A stretch of DNA of 41,907 bases from Ruminococcus sp. (GTDB lineage Bacteria > Bacillota > Clostridia > Oscillospirales > Ruminococcaceae), in the NCBI GenBank assembly GCA_021200215.1, contig JAJQGV010000105.1:1-41907 (forward strand). The letters are read 5' to 3'. Below are positions 31,341-39,804 of the stretch, in pieces. Under the pieces are notes generated by a model that searched no databases, was not told where the DNA came from, and was given only the letters and a program-made list of their open reading frames with translations. Positions within the stretch are counted from its first letter, which is position 1. Each line of letters opens with the position of its first letter. Made by a program: the position numbers and the translations under genes.

Positions 31341-32360
31341 GTGAAACAACAGTTAGAAAACATCGAAAAGGTTGCAAAACAAGAACTAGATAGTTGTACT
31401 TCCATCAAAGAACTTGATGATTTAAGAATTAAATATCTAGGTAAAAAAGGTGAACTAAAGGCAATATTAAACCAAATGGGAAAACTCGTCCCCGAAGAAC
31501 GCAAAGAGATGGGTCAATTTGCTAACAGAGTAAAGTCTGATATTGAAAATGCCCTCGCTGAGAAGTTAGAAACTCTAAAGGCTCAAGAACTAGAGCAAAG
31601 GATTCAATCCGAAGAGATAGACATTACTCTACCTGGTAAAAAGATTGAGGTTGGAAAACTTCACCCATTAACCACCGTTATGAATGAGATTAAAGACATC
31701 TTTTTAGGTATGGGATTCTCTATAGCAGATGGCCCAGAGGTTGAATATGACTATTACAACTTTGAAGCTTTAAATCTGCCACCAGACCACCCTGCTAGAG
31801 ATACTCAAGATACTTTCTACATCACCGATAATATTCTACTTAGAACACAAACATCATCTGTACAGGTACACGTTATGGAAAATCAAAAGCCACCTATTAG
31901 GATAATCTCTCCTGGTAGAGTTTACCGTTCTGATGCCGTAGATGCTACACATTCACCACTATTCCATCAAATAGAAGGTTTAGTAGTAGATAAAGGTATT
32001 ACTATGGGAGATTTAAAAGGTACTCTTGAAACTCTTATGAAACGTCTATACGGTGACGATTGCAAAATAAGATTAAGACCTCACCATTTCCCATTCACTG
32101 AGCCATCAGCTGAAGTAGATGTTATGTGCTTTAACTGTCATGGCGAGGGTTGTAGAGTTTGCAAAAATGAGGGATATATCGAGTTATTAGGTGCTGGTAT
32201 GGTTCACCCTAAAGTTTTAGAAAATTGTGGTATCGATAGTAACGTTTACAGTGGGTTCGCTTTCGGTTTAGGTCTTGAACGTGTAGTAATGCGTAGATAT
32301 AACATAAACGATATGCGTATGCTATATGAAAACGATATGCGTTTCTTAAAACAATTCTAA
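31341..32360 (+). CDS. pheS: Phenylalanyl-tRNA synthetase alpha subunit
   Basis: PheS is the catalytic subunit of the (alpha-beta)2 enzyme. After an N-terminal coiled-coil tRNA-binding region (residues 1-90), the class II core carries [40 protein letters not shown] and a C-terminal [14 protein letters not shown] (motif 3). The GTG start at 31341 with AGGAGG before it gives 339 residues, the usual size; the upstream open frame lies within the T-box leader and is not translated. PheT follows after 17 bases. Confidence 0.97.
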   Translation: MKQQLENIEKVAKQELDSCTSIKELDDLRIKYLGKKGELKAILNQMGKLVPEERKEMGQFANRVKSDIENALAEKLETLKAQELEQRIQSEEIDITLPGKKIEVGKLHPLTTVMNEIKDIFLGMGFSIADGPEVEYDYYNFEALNLPPDHPARDTQDTFYITDNILLRTQTSSVQVHVMENQKPPIRIISPGRVYRSDAVDATHSPLFHQIEGLVVDKGITMGDLKGTLETLMKRLYGDDCKIRLRPHHFPFTEPSAEVDVMCFNCHGEGCRVCKNEGYIELLGAGMVHPKVLENCGIDSNVYSGFAFGLGLERVVMRRYNINDMRMLYENDMRFLKQF

Positions 32361-32377
32361 TAAGGGGGATATTAATT

Positions 32378-34807
32378 ATGAATCTATCAATGAAATGGCT
32401 ATCCGACTTTGTAGACCTTGGCAACAGAACTACTAAAGATTTTATCAACGGTATGACTTTAAGTGGTTCTAAGGTTGAATGTTATGAAGTCGAGGGTGCA
32501 GAGATTACCAACGTTATAGTAGGTAAGATTTTAGAAAAAAATCAACATGAGAATGCAGAACGTCTATTTGTATGTAGCGTAGATATCGGTAAAGATGAAC
32601 CTATTCAGATAGTTACCAATGCTAAGAACGTTCAAGTAGGCGATTTAGTTCCCGTTGCATTAGATGGTGCTACCGTATTCGATGAGGGCAAACCTTTAAA
32701 AATCAAAAAAGGTAAGGTCAGAGGCGTAGTAAGTGTTGGAATGTTCTGTGGTTTAGATACTCTAAAGCTAACTACTCACGATTTCCCTTATGCTGACAAA
32801 GACGGGGTTTTAGTAATCAAGGAAGATTGTCAAATAGGTGAAGATATACATTCTGCACTAGGTTTAAATGATACCTCTGTTGAGTTCGAGATTACTTCTA
32901 ACCGTCCCGATTGCCTATCCGTAATAGGTCTAGCTAGAGAAACTTCTGCAACCTTTGATATCCCTTTAAGCGTTCAAGAGCCTAGTTTTAAAGGTATCGA
33001 CGGTGATATAACTAACGATTTAAAAGTCAACGTTATAAACAAAGATATCTGTAAAAGATATTGTGCTGGTATAGTTAAGAACGTTAAAATAGAACCATCA
33101 CCACGTTGGTTAAGAGAAAGACTTCGTGCTAGTGGAATTAGACCTATCAATAACTTTGTAGATATAACTAACTATGTAATGCTTGAGTATGGTCAACCTA
33201 TGCACGCTTTCGACTTTAAGTATGTTGAAGGTGGAGAAATTAACATTAGAAATGCTCAAGATGGTGAAAAGATAGTCACCCTTGATGGTGTAGAAAGAAC
33301 ACTATCTAGTGATATGTTAGTAATCGCAGATAGTAAAAAACCTATAGCAGTAGCTGGTGTTATGGGTGGTGAATACAGTGGCATCATGGACGGTACTGTT
33401 ACAGATTTGCCTTTAACAGAAACTGTAGTATTTGAAAGTGCTTGTTTTGACCCAATATCTGTTAGACGTACTGCAAAGGCTCTAGGCATGAGAACGGACT
33501 CTTCTGCACGTTTTGAAAAGGGTCTTGACCAACAGGCAGTTAAAAAAGCTCTCATTAGAGCTTTCCAATTGGTTGAAGAACTTGGTGCAGGTGATGTAGT
33601 CAGCACCATAATAGATGACGATAACACCAATAAGACTCCAAAGACGGTAGAGTTCTCTTCTGAATGGATTAACAACTTCTTAGGTACTAATATTCCTGAA
33701 ATCGATATGATTAAATATCTAAATTCACTAGGCTTTGAAGTAAAAGATGGTTTAGTATACGCTCCAACCTTTAGAGTAGATATTGAACGTCCTTGTGATA
33801 TCGCAGAGGAAGTCGCTCGTATCTATGGATATAATAATATTACATCTACAAACTTTAAAGGTGTTGCAGATGCTCAACTTACTGCTAGTCAAAAGTTTGA
33901 AAATAACATATCTAATACTATGGTATCTACGGGTTGCTATGAGATTGCTACGTTTTCATTTATTAGTCCTAAGTACTTCGATAAGATACATCTACCTAAG
34001 AATAGTAAGTTAAGAGATACTGTAACTATCACGAACCCATTAGGTGAAGATACTTCTGTTATGAGAACTACTATCATACCATCTATGATGGAGATACTAT
34101 CTAAGAACTATAATAATAGAAATGCATCTGCTAAGCTTTTTGAGGTTGGCAATGAGTATATTCCAACCCAAAAAGATAAACTTCCTATTGAACCTAAACG
34201 TTTAGCTATCGGAATGTACGGAAATAATTGTGACTTCTTTGAACTCAAAGGCACTGTTGAAGTACTACTTAATAATATTGGTGTTCAAAATGTAGAGTAT
34301 TCTCGACCCACTGAAGATTGTCCATTTGATGAAGTATCTGCATTTCACCCAACTAGAACAGCCATAGTAAAGTCTAATGATGTTGCTATAGGTATCATTG
34401 GAGAGGTACACCCAACAGTTACTAGTGAGTACGGCATAGATACTAAGGTTTATATAGGTAAGTTCTTAGTTCCCGAAATGATGCAGATAGCTATTACTGA
34501 AAAGAGTTATAGACCATTACCAAAATATCCTGCAAGTACTAGAGATATTAGTCTAGTATGTGATAAATCTTTACCTGCTGGAGATATACAAAAGGCTATA
34601 GAGGAAAGTTTTGGAAAGACTTTAGAAAACGTAACACTATTCGATATCTTTACTGACGAAAGCAAGATTGGTAAGGGTAAAAAGAGTCTATCATATTCGA
34701 TAGTTATGCGTTCTAGTGAGGGAACACTTACAGATGAACAAGTTGATGGTGCTATGAAACGTGTACTAAAAGCACTATCTAAGATTGGTGCAGAACTTAG
34801 AATGTAA
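32378..34807 (+). CDS. pheT: Phenylalanyl-tRNA synthetase beta subunit
   Basis: PheT supplies the editing and tRNA-binding domains. Recognisable parts in order are an EMAP-like OB fold near the N-terminus (NVIVGKILEKNQHENAERL), the B3/B4 editing domain (EITSNRPDCLSVIGLARE, QPMHAFDFKYVEGG), the catalytic-like core with RTDSSARFEKGLD and DIAEEVARIYGYNNI, and the anticodon-binding fold at the C-terminus (ending LSKIGAELRM). The length of 809 residues is normal for the long bacterial form. A GC-containing hairpin terminator follows. Confidence 0.97.
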   Translation: MNLSMKWLSDFVDLGNRTTKDFINGMTLSGSKVECYEVEGAEITNVIVGKILEKNQHENAERLFVCSVDIGKDEPIQIVTNAKNVQVGDLVPVALDGATVFDEGKPLKIKKGKVRGVVSVGMFCGLDTLKLTTHDFPYADKDGVLVIKEDCQIGEDIHSALGLNDTSVEFEITSNRPDCLSVIGLARETSATFDIPLSVQEPSFKGIDGDITNDLKVNVINKDICKRYCAGIVKNVKIEPSPRWLRERLRASGIRPINNFVDITNYVMLEYGQPMHAFDFKYVEGGEINIRNAQDGEKIVTLDGVERTLSSDMLVIADSKKPIAVAGVMGGEYSGIMDGTVTDLPLTETVVFESACFDPISVRRTAKALGMRTDSSARFEKGLDQQAVKKALIRAFQLVEELGAGDVVSTIIDDDNTNKTPKTVEFSSEWINNFLGTNIPEIDMIKYLNSLGFEVKDGLVYAPTFRVDIERPCDIAEEVARIYGYNNITSTNFKGVADAQLTASQKFENNISNTMVSTGCYEIATFSFISPKYFDKIHLPKNSKLRDTVTITNPLGEDTSVMRTTIIPSMMEILSKNYNNRNASAKLFEVGNEYIPTQKDKLPIEPKRLAIGMYGNNCDFFELKGTVEVLLNNIGVQNVEYSRPTEDCPFDEVSAFHPTRTAIVKSNDVAIGIIGEVHPTVTSEYGIDTKVYIGKFLVPEMMQIAITEKSYRPLPKYPASTRDISLVCDKSLPAGDIQKAIEESFGKTLENVTLFDIFTDESKIGKGKKSLSYSIVMRSSEGTLTDEQVDGAMKRVLKALSKIGAELRM

Positions 34808-34830
34808 GATATCTATTTCATATAAAAAGG

Positions 34831-34866
34831 AGGAGCGTCTTATTGTTTAAGGCGTTCCTTAGTTTA
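34831..34866 (+). terminator. Terminator of pheST
   Basis: An eleven-pair hairpin (34831-34841 with 34849-34859) has G-U wobbles only on the plus-strand RNA. A T-rich tract follows, and CCTCCTTTTT on the other strand may let it also serve the convergent lipoprotein gene. Confidence 0.75.
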
Positions 34867-34883
34867 TGTTTATTATTTGTTTT

Positions 34884-35837
34884 TTACCAAACTTCAACCA
34901 TCTTATGGCTGATATAACATATAGTGCCATTATAGTTTATTTTGTACCAATAGCCATCATAATCTAATACGGTAAACTCTGCACCTTGATATACTGTAAA
35001 CAGTACATTATCGTTAGTTTCCTTGTTAGGTGAACTTCTAACGTTAGCACTTTTAACACTAACACGTCCGTATGATGCATTTTCAGGTTCTTCCGCTACT
35101 GGAGTTACTCCTATGGTTATATAGCCTTGTTTAACGTAGCCATGTAAATCGTAACCGTTACCACTATCGGTAGATATGTAATACCAGTCATCAACAGTAC
35201 CCAAAATGGTTAAAGAATCGCCATAGTAAAGCATATCTGCTTCACGCTTAGAACTGTTAGTAGTAGGCTGAGAGTATATGTATATAGATTCTGCAGAACA
35301 CCAAGCCTCTTTATTAGTAGACGAATATGTAGAATAACTAGTAGGTTGAGCAACCTCGAAACCGTCATTATCGTTTAGGAATACTATGTTTATGTTCTGT
35401 TCTATATTTTGATTATAATCATCATCTTTACTACTAGAACTATCAGATTCTTTAACTTCTTCAATCTTAACTTCAGTAGTAGTAGTAGTAGTAACCTCTA
35501 CTTCATGTTTGGTAAATGAAAGGTTCTGTAAACTAACATATCCGACCATACCACCATATGATATATTAGCCCATTCACCATCTATAAAGTATACCGTTAC
35601 AGATTCATTATCATACATTCTGGAAATTACATTAGTACCAGTAGTATCGTTGTAAAGTTCAATGTAATCTTGACCATTGGTAACTATATAGCCTGTAGAG
35701 ATATTTTGAGTATCTATAGTAGTAGTTTCTATAACTGTATCACTTGGAGTAATTTCTGCATTTGATGTATCATCTGTACCACACCCAGATAATGTAATTA
35801 CTGAAAGCATTATAACTAATAGTAGATTTTTTTTCAT
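34884..35837 (-). CDS. Lipoprotein with three SH3-like domains
   Basis: The signal peptide ends in the lipobox LSGC (Cys19), so the protein is anchored outside the membrane. Three bacterial SH3-type domains follow at about residues 48-108, 180-245 and 255-317; the last two have the YGD-, WYYIST and ANVRSSP-type segments, which commonly bind peptidoglycan. A Thr-rich run and acidic linker (about 115-150) separate the first from the others; the Thr run is coded by a GTA/TAG microsatellite. No catalytic domain is present, so it is probably a wall-binding structural or sensory protein. Length is 317 residues. Confidence 0.85.
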   Translation of the reverse strand: MKKNLLLVIMLSVITLSGCGTDDTSNAEITPSDTVIETTTIDTQNISTGYIVTNGQDYIELYNDTTGTNVISRMYDNESVTVYFIDGEWANISYGGMVGYVSLQNLSFTKHEVEVTTTTTTEVKIEEVKESDSSSSKDDDYNQNIEQNINIVFLNDNDGFEVAQPTSYSTYSSTNKEAWCSAESIYIYSQPTTNSSKREADMLYYGDSLTILGTVDDWYYISTDSGNGYDLHGYVKQGYITIGVTPVAEEPENASYGRVSVKSANVRSSPNKETNDNVLFTVYQGAEFTVLDYDGYWYKINYNGTICYISHKMVEVW

Positions 35838-35892
35838 AATAAACTCCCTTCAAATATGTCCACATAAGAAAATATTTCCTAATAATGTATAT

Positions 35893-35921
35893 ATTATATA
35901 TCTAAAGTTTGTATGTGTCAA
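35893..35921 (-). promoter_or_regulatory. Sigma-A promoter of the SH3 lipoprotein gene
   Basis: Perfect minus-strand TTGACA (35916-35921) and TATAAT (35893-35898) are separated by 17 bases. Confidence 0.85.
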
Positions 35922-35941
35922 GAAGTTGAAAAGAGAAATTT

Positions 35942-35994
35942 TAGAGTTTTACCGACTCTACTTAATTGACAAACCTTCTTAATGATTATATAAT
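35942..35994 (+). promoter_or_regulatory. Promoter of the ClC gene with an upstream inverted repeat
   Basis: Perfect TTGACA (35966-35971) and TATAAT (35989-35994) are 17 bases apart. The inverted repeat TAGAGT-N7-ACTCTA (35942-35960) lies five bases upstream of the -35 and could be an operator. No fluoride riboswitch is seen in the leader. Confidence 0.75.
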
Positions 35995-36016
35995 CTATTA
36001 GGGAGGTTTTTCATAT

Positions 36017-37288
36017 ATGAATAAGTATATATATAATAGTTACAAGGATATAAAAAGGACTCATATACCCGCATTGAAATCGTTTGGTAAGTGGACTTTA
36101 ATAGCTATATTGATAGGTATAGTAGTAGGTTTAGTAGGTTCAGCATTTAACTATAGTATCATAACGGTTGGTAACTTAAGGGAAAGATATCCTATAATAA
36201 TAATGTTCATGGCACTTGGTGGAGTGGCTATAGCTTGGATATATAAGGCTCTAGGATTGCCACATGATAGAGGTACTAATATGGTATTAACTGCCGTCCG
36301 AGATGGTAAAGATTTAACTTTAAAGAATATGGTGTGTATATTTGTAGGAAGTGTAATAACTCATCTGTTTGGAGGTTCATCTGGGCGTGAGGGTGCTGGT
36401 TTGCAGATAGGTGGAAGTATAGCATCTAGTATAGGAACTGCTTTAAAGATGAATAAATCCGATGAGAGGATTATAACCATGTGTGGAATGAGTGCGGGAT
36501 TTTCTGCACTGTTTGGAACTCCAGTAACCGCAGGATTCTTTGCTATGGAAGTTATTAGTATAGGAATCTTGCATTACTCTGCAATAGTTCCTTGTATGAT
36601 AGCTTCGGTAGTAAGTATGTTGATATCTTCTCATCTAGGTGGAGAAAGTGTGTTTTATAGAGTAACGTTTCCAAACATTTCAGTAGTTCCAATGTTGCAA
36701 ACCTTAGGGTTATCGTTTATGTGTGCATTTGTTAGTATATTGTTTTGTATAGCCATGCACGAAGTTTTAGCGTTGTATAGAAAGTATCTAGTCAACCATT
36801 ATGCACGAGCTATAGTAGGAGGTATCTTAATAAGTATTTTAACCCTAATAGTGGGCAATACAGATTATAATGGTGCAGGAATGAATATCATAGAAAGATG
36901 TTTTACTCAAGATGTTCCTTTCTATATGTTTATAGTTAAGATAATATTCACTGCGATAACCTTGTGTGCGGGTTATAAGGGTGGTGAAATAGTGCCTACT
37001 TTCTTCGTTGGAGCAACTTTCGGAAACTTTTTTGGTTCATTGCTCGGAATGGATAACTCCTTTGGTTCGGCAATTGGCTTGATTGCTGTATTTTGTGGAG
37101 TTACTAACTGTCCATTAACTTCAATGTTTTTATCAGTGGAGATTTTTGGCAGTCAAGGAATAGTATACTTTGGAATAGCTTGTGCGGTATCCTATCTACT
37201 TTCTGGATATACTGGTCTATACAACGCTCAAAAGATAGTATACTCTAAGACTATGCCAAAGTTTATCGATAAGAAAGCTAATCAGTAA
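36017..37288 (+). CDS. ClC family anion channel or antiporter
   Basis: This integral membrane protein has about ten hydrophobic helices and the ClC filter segment GGSSGREGAGLQIGG. The gating glutamate Glu125 is in GREG, followed by a FGTPVTAGFFAMEV block and the later KGGEIVPTFFVGATFGN block. Retention of Glu125 favours proton-coupled exchange. The region that reads GSGIP in classical chloride transporters is LPHDRGTNMV here. This and the THLFGGSSGREG wording recall the fluoride-exporting CLC-F branch, but the assignment is tentative. No CBS domains are present. Length is 423 residues; GGGAGG lies ten bases before ATG. Confidence 0.85.
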   Translation: MNKYIYNSYKDIKRTHIPALKSFGKWTLIAILIGIVVGLVGSAFNYSIITVGNLRERYPIIIMFMALGGVAIAWIYKALGLPHDRGTNMVLTAVRDGKDLTLKNMVCIFVGSVITHLFGGSSGREGAGLQIGGSIASSIGTALKMNKSDERIITMCGMSAGFSALFGTPVTAGFFAMEVISIGILHYSAIVPCMIASVVSMLISSHLGGESVFYRVTFPNISVVPMLQTLGLSFMCAFVSILFCIAMHEVLALYRKYLVNHYARAIVGGILISILTLIVGNTDYNGAGMNIIERCFTQDVPFYMFIVKIIFTAITLCAGYKGGEIVPTFFVGATFGNFFGSLLGMDNSFGSAIGLIAVFCGVTNCPLTSMFLSVEIFGSQGIVYFGIACAVSYLLSGYTGLYNAQKIVYSKTMPKFIDKKANQ

Positions 37289-37309
37289 TGTTTCTTAGAT
37301 GCAACTTAG

Positions 37310-37338
37310 TTGATATTATCGTTCCCTTGTGATATACT
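37310..37338 (+). promoter_or_regulatory. Promoter of the heavy-metal-binding protein gene
   Basis: TTGATA (37310-37315) and TATACT (37333-37338) are separated by 17 bases. Confidence 0.65.
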
Positions 37339-37369
37339 TAAGTAAATACCTTGAAAGGAGAATTTTCTT

Positions 37370-37738
37370 ATGAATACATCTACGGCGATAGTATTATTAA
37401 TAATAATAGTAATAGTGGTGTTGGCAATTAAGCCTAGTATAAAGCATATGAAAGGTCAAGGTGGCTGTTGCGGTGGTGGAGATGTCCCTAAGCCTAAAAA
37501 GAAAAGGTTAGATAGTCCTATAGTCGCTACTAAGATTCTAACTATAGAGGGTATGCACTGTGACAACTGCAAGAATAGAGTAGAAAAAGCTATCAACTCA
37601 TTAGATGGTGCAGTTGGTAAGGTTAATCTGAAGAAGAAAGTTGCTAAGGTATCTATGAGTCATATAATAGATGATGATACTTTAAAATCTGTAATAGAAA
37701 GTTTGGACTTTAAAGTTACACAGATAGAATCTATTTAA
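37370..37738 (+). CDS. Membrane-anchored heavy-metal-associated (HMA) protein
   Basis: Residues 5-20 form a single membrane helix, followed by a Cys-Gly cluster (Cys33-Cys34, GGCCGGG) like that of FeoB-associated Cys-rich membrane proteins. A Lys/Pro linker then leads to an HMA fold (about 52-122) with the metal-binding GMHCDNC (Cys64, Cys67). Such domains carry Cu(I) or similar ions. The fusion of the two parts in 122 residues is uncommon in my experience. GAAAGGAG precedes ATG. No copper ATPase or feoB lies in the window, so the partner transporter is unknown. Confidence 0.85.
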   Translation: MNTSTAIVLLIIIVIVVLAIKPSIKHMKGQGGCCGGGDVPKPKKKRLDSPIVATKILTIEGMHCDNCKNRVEKAINSLDGAVGKVNLKKKVAKVSMSHIIDDDTLKSVIESLDFKVTQIESI

Positions 37739-37765
37739 ATAATATTTGGAAAACATTGTTAATAG

Positions 37766-37809
37766 TTAGGCTAAAAAACATTTGACTTTTAACCTAAATG
37801 TGCTATAAT
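37766..37809 (+). promoter_or_regulatory. Promoter with palindromic operator of the activase-related gene
   Basis: TTGACT (37782-37787) and TATAAT (37804-37809) are 16 bases apart. TTAGGCTAAAA (37766-37776) and TTTTAACCTAA (37787-37797) form an inverted repeat with one mismatch that encloses the -35. The half-sites TTAGGCTAA and TTAACCTAA resemble those of the DtxR/IdeR box, and this window encodes a DtxR-family regulator. Occupancy would block RNA polymerase. The link is inference. Confidence 0.6.
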
Positions 37810-37841
37810 TATATTACACAGTTTAGAAAGGAAGTTTTTTA

Positions 37842-39086
37842 GTGAGAGTAGAATTTACTAAGGAAATGCGTAAAGATTATTTAATATTAGCTCCTAATAT
37901 GTTAGGCATACATTTTGAACTCTTAAAACAGGTGTTTATAATAAATGGTTACAACTTTGATATACTAACTAACGATGGCCCTAGTGTGGTGAATGCAGGT
38001 CTTGAACACGTTCACAATGATACTTGTTATCCTGCACTATTGGTAATAGGTCAATTAATAGATGCATTAAATAGTGGTAAGTATGATGTTAATAAAGTCG
38101 CTTTGATGGTTCCACAGACTGGTGGTGGTTGTAGAGCATCTAACTACATACATCTACTTAGAAAGGCTCTTGAGAAAGCTGGATACTCTCAAGTGCCTGT
38201 AATATCGCTTAACCTATCAGGTCTGGAAAAGAATAGTGGGTTTAAGTTCACGTTTACCATGATTATGCAAGCTATGATGGCTCTAGCATATGGCGATTTG
38301 ATGATGTTCCTAGATAATCAAATTAAACCTTATGAAGTAGAGGTTGGTTCTAGTCGCAAGGTTATAGATAGATGGGTGGTTGAACTAGCTGACCAATTTA
38401 AGAATGGCAAAGGTTTCTCAAGAAAGGATTTCTCTAAGAATACTAAGCTAATGGCTCAAGACTTCGCTAAGATTAAGTTAGATAAGACTATCAAAAAGAC
38501 TAAAGTCGGTATAGTAGGAGAGATATATGCTAAGTATTCAAAGTTAGCAAACAATCACTTAGAAGAGTTCCTATTTAGTCAAGGTTGTGAGGTAAACGTT
38601 CCAGGCATAGTACCATTTATGCTATTTAAAATAGATAATCGTCGTGATGACGTAGTTCTGTATGATGGTAGTAAGTTAAAAAAAGCGGTGGCAACGGTTC
38701 TTTTTGATTATGTAGAGGGCGTTGAAACTGCTATGATACAATCTATTGCAGATGTAAAATGTTTCAACCTACCAACGTCATATAAGCATATTAGAAGTCT
38801 TGTAGATGGTGTTATCGGTTATGGTAATAAGATGGGTGAAGGTTGGTTCTTAGTCGCTGAAATGATGGAACTTGCTGAAAGTGGATACGGTAATATAGTA
38901 TGTTGTCAACCGTTTGGGTGTCTACCTAACCATATAGTAGGCAAGGGCATGACTAGAATTATTAAGAAGCTATATCCAAATGCCAACATAGTTCCTATAG
39001 ATTATGACCCTGGAGCTACTAGGGTAAATCAAGAGAATAGAATTAAGTTAATGCTGTCTAATGCAAACTATAGCGTAAACGTATAA
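37842..39086 (+). CDS. Acyl-CoA dehydratase activase-related protein (2-hydroxyacyl-CoA dehydratase family)
   Basis: The 414-residue protein matches the family that pairs with BcrA/HgdC-type ATPase activases: DYLILAPNMLGIHFELLK near the start, HNDTCYPALLVIGQ with a conserved Cys, VPQTGGGCRASNY with a second Cys, and a C-terminal CCQPFGCLPNHIVGKGMTR block with more Cys. These cysteines could hold an iron-sulfur cluster. The usual partner, a long ATPase-type activase encoded next to it, is absent here. The start is a GTG after GAAAGGAAG. Substrate and reaction are unknown; a role in radical-type dehydration or ATP-driven reduction is family-based inference. Confidence 0.85.
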   Translation: MRVEFTKEMRKDYLILAPNMLGIHFELLKQVFIINGYNFDILTNDGPSVVNAGLEHVHNDTCYPALLVIGQLIDALNSGKYDVNKVALMVPQTGGGCRASNYIHLLRKALEKAGYSQVPVISLNLSGLEKNSGFKFTFTMIMQAMMALAYGDLMMFLDNQIKPYEVEVGSSRKVIDRWVVELADQFKNGKGFSRKDFSKNTKLMAQDFAKIKLDKTIKKTKVGIVGEIYAKYSKLANNHLEEFLFSQGCEVNVPGIVPFMLFKIDNRRDDVVLYDGSKLKKAVATVLFDYVEGVETAMIQSIADVKCFNLPTSYKHIRSLVDGVIGYGNKMGEGWFLVAEMMELAESGYGNIVCCQPFGCLPNHIVGKGMTRIIKKLYPNANIVPIDYDPGATRVNQENRIKLMLSNANYSVNV

Positions 39087-39092
39087 AGTTTT

Positions 39093-39119
39093 AAGGGATA
39101 TCTTATTAAGATATCCCTT
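39093..39119. terminator. Perfect hairpin terminator between convergent genes
   Basis: Twelve perfect pairs (39093-39104 with 39108-39119) enclose a three-base loop. TTTT lies on the left and a T-poor tract on the right. Confidence 0.75.
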
Positions 39120-39139
39120 GTGTTATAGAACATTCTATA

Positions 39140-39745
39140 TTATGTATCAAAGGTTTCAGATACGGTTTCAGTATCGGTAGTAGAAGTATCTTCAACGGCA
39201 GAAGTTTCCTCACTAGAGGAAGTTTCCAAAGTAGATACGTCGGAAAAGGTTATTACCAAGTTAAGATTCTTCATTTCAAACATAGCAATATCACCAGAAT
39301 CTTCTTTTACGGTAAGTATGTAATCGCCACAGTCGGTAGAGCCTTTAAAGGTTAGTAGTCCCTCACTAGAAGAGCAATCCTTTTCATCGGTAGTAGATAT
39401 CTCATCTATTGCAGTGGCAAGGCATAACAGCATCGAGTTTACTGGTACGGCACTTTTAGGCATTGAGAATGATAACCCCTTATATGATGCCTCAGAGTTT
39501 ACGCCATCGAAGGTTAGCATAACTCCCGATAGTGTTGTAGGTTCTGAAAATTCTATCTCCCAGCTTTCAAGCCCATATCTGGATAGTTTTCCTATAGCGT
39601 TTAAGTCATCTGCGACTATATTTGCAGTACAGGTAAAAGGTTCAGAGAATATATCTTTAGTGGATACGGTTTCGTTAGTACCACTACTACAAGCTGTCAA
39701 TATAATAAAGGTTAAAGAAGTTAAGATGCAAATACACTTTTTCAT
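39140..39745 (-). CDS. Uncharacterised lipoprotein
   Basis: The signal peptide ends in a lipobox (LTAC, Cys19), followed by a Ser/Thr-rich stretch, a beta-rich central domain of about 130 residues, and an acidic Ser/Thr-rich C-terminal tail (SSEETSAVEDTSTTDTE region). I do not recognise a domain. It has an AGGGAGAT site before ATG and an independent position between the activase-related gene and nnrD. Length is 201 residues. Surface location is likely. Confidence 0.8.
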   Translation of the reverse strand: MKKCICILTSLTFIILTACSSGTNETVSTKDIFSEPFTCTANIVADDLNAIGKLSRYGLESWEIEFSEPTTLSGVMLTFDGVNSEASYKGLSFSMPKSAVPVNSMLLCLATAIDEISTTDEKDCSSSEGLLTFKGSTDCGDYILTVKEDSGDIAMFEMKNLNLVITFSDVSTLETSSSEETSAVEDTSTTDTETVSETFDT

Positions 39746-39804
39746 AGAAATATCTCCCTAAGCATAGATTTTATACTTTTACTTCCTTAGCCTTATATAT
39801 ACTA

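Noticed and set aside
35838..36016. Fluoride riboswitch upstream of the ClC gene
   Set aside because: The conserved crcB-motif elements are not present; the gap holds two divergent promoters and one inverted repeat.
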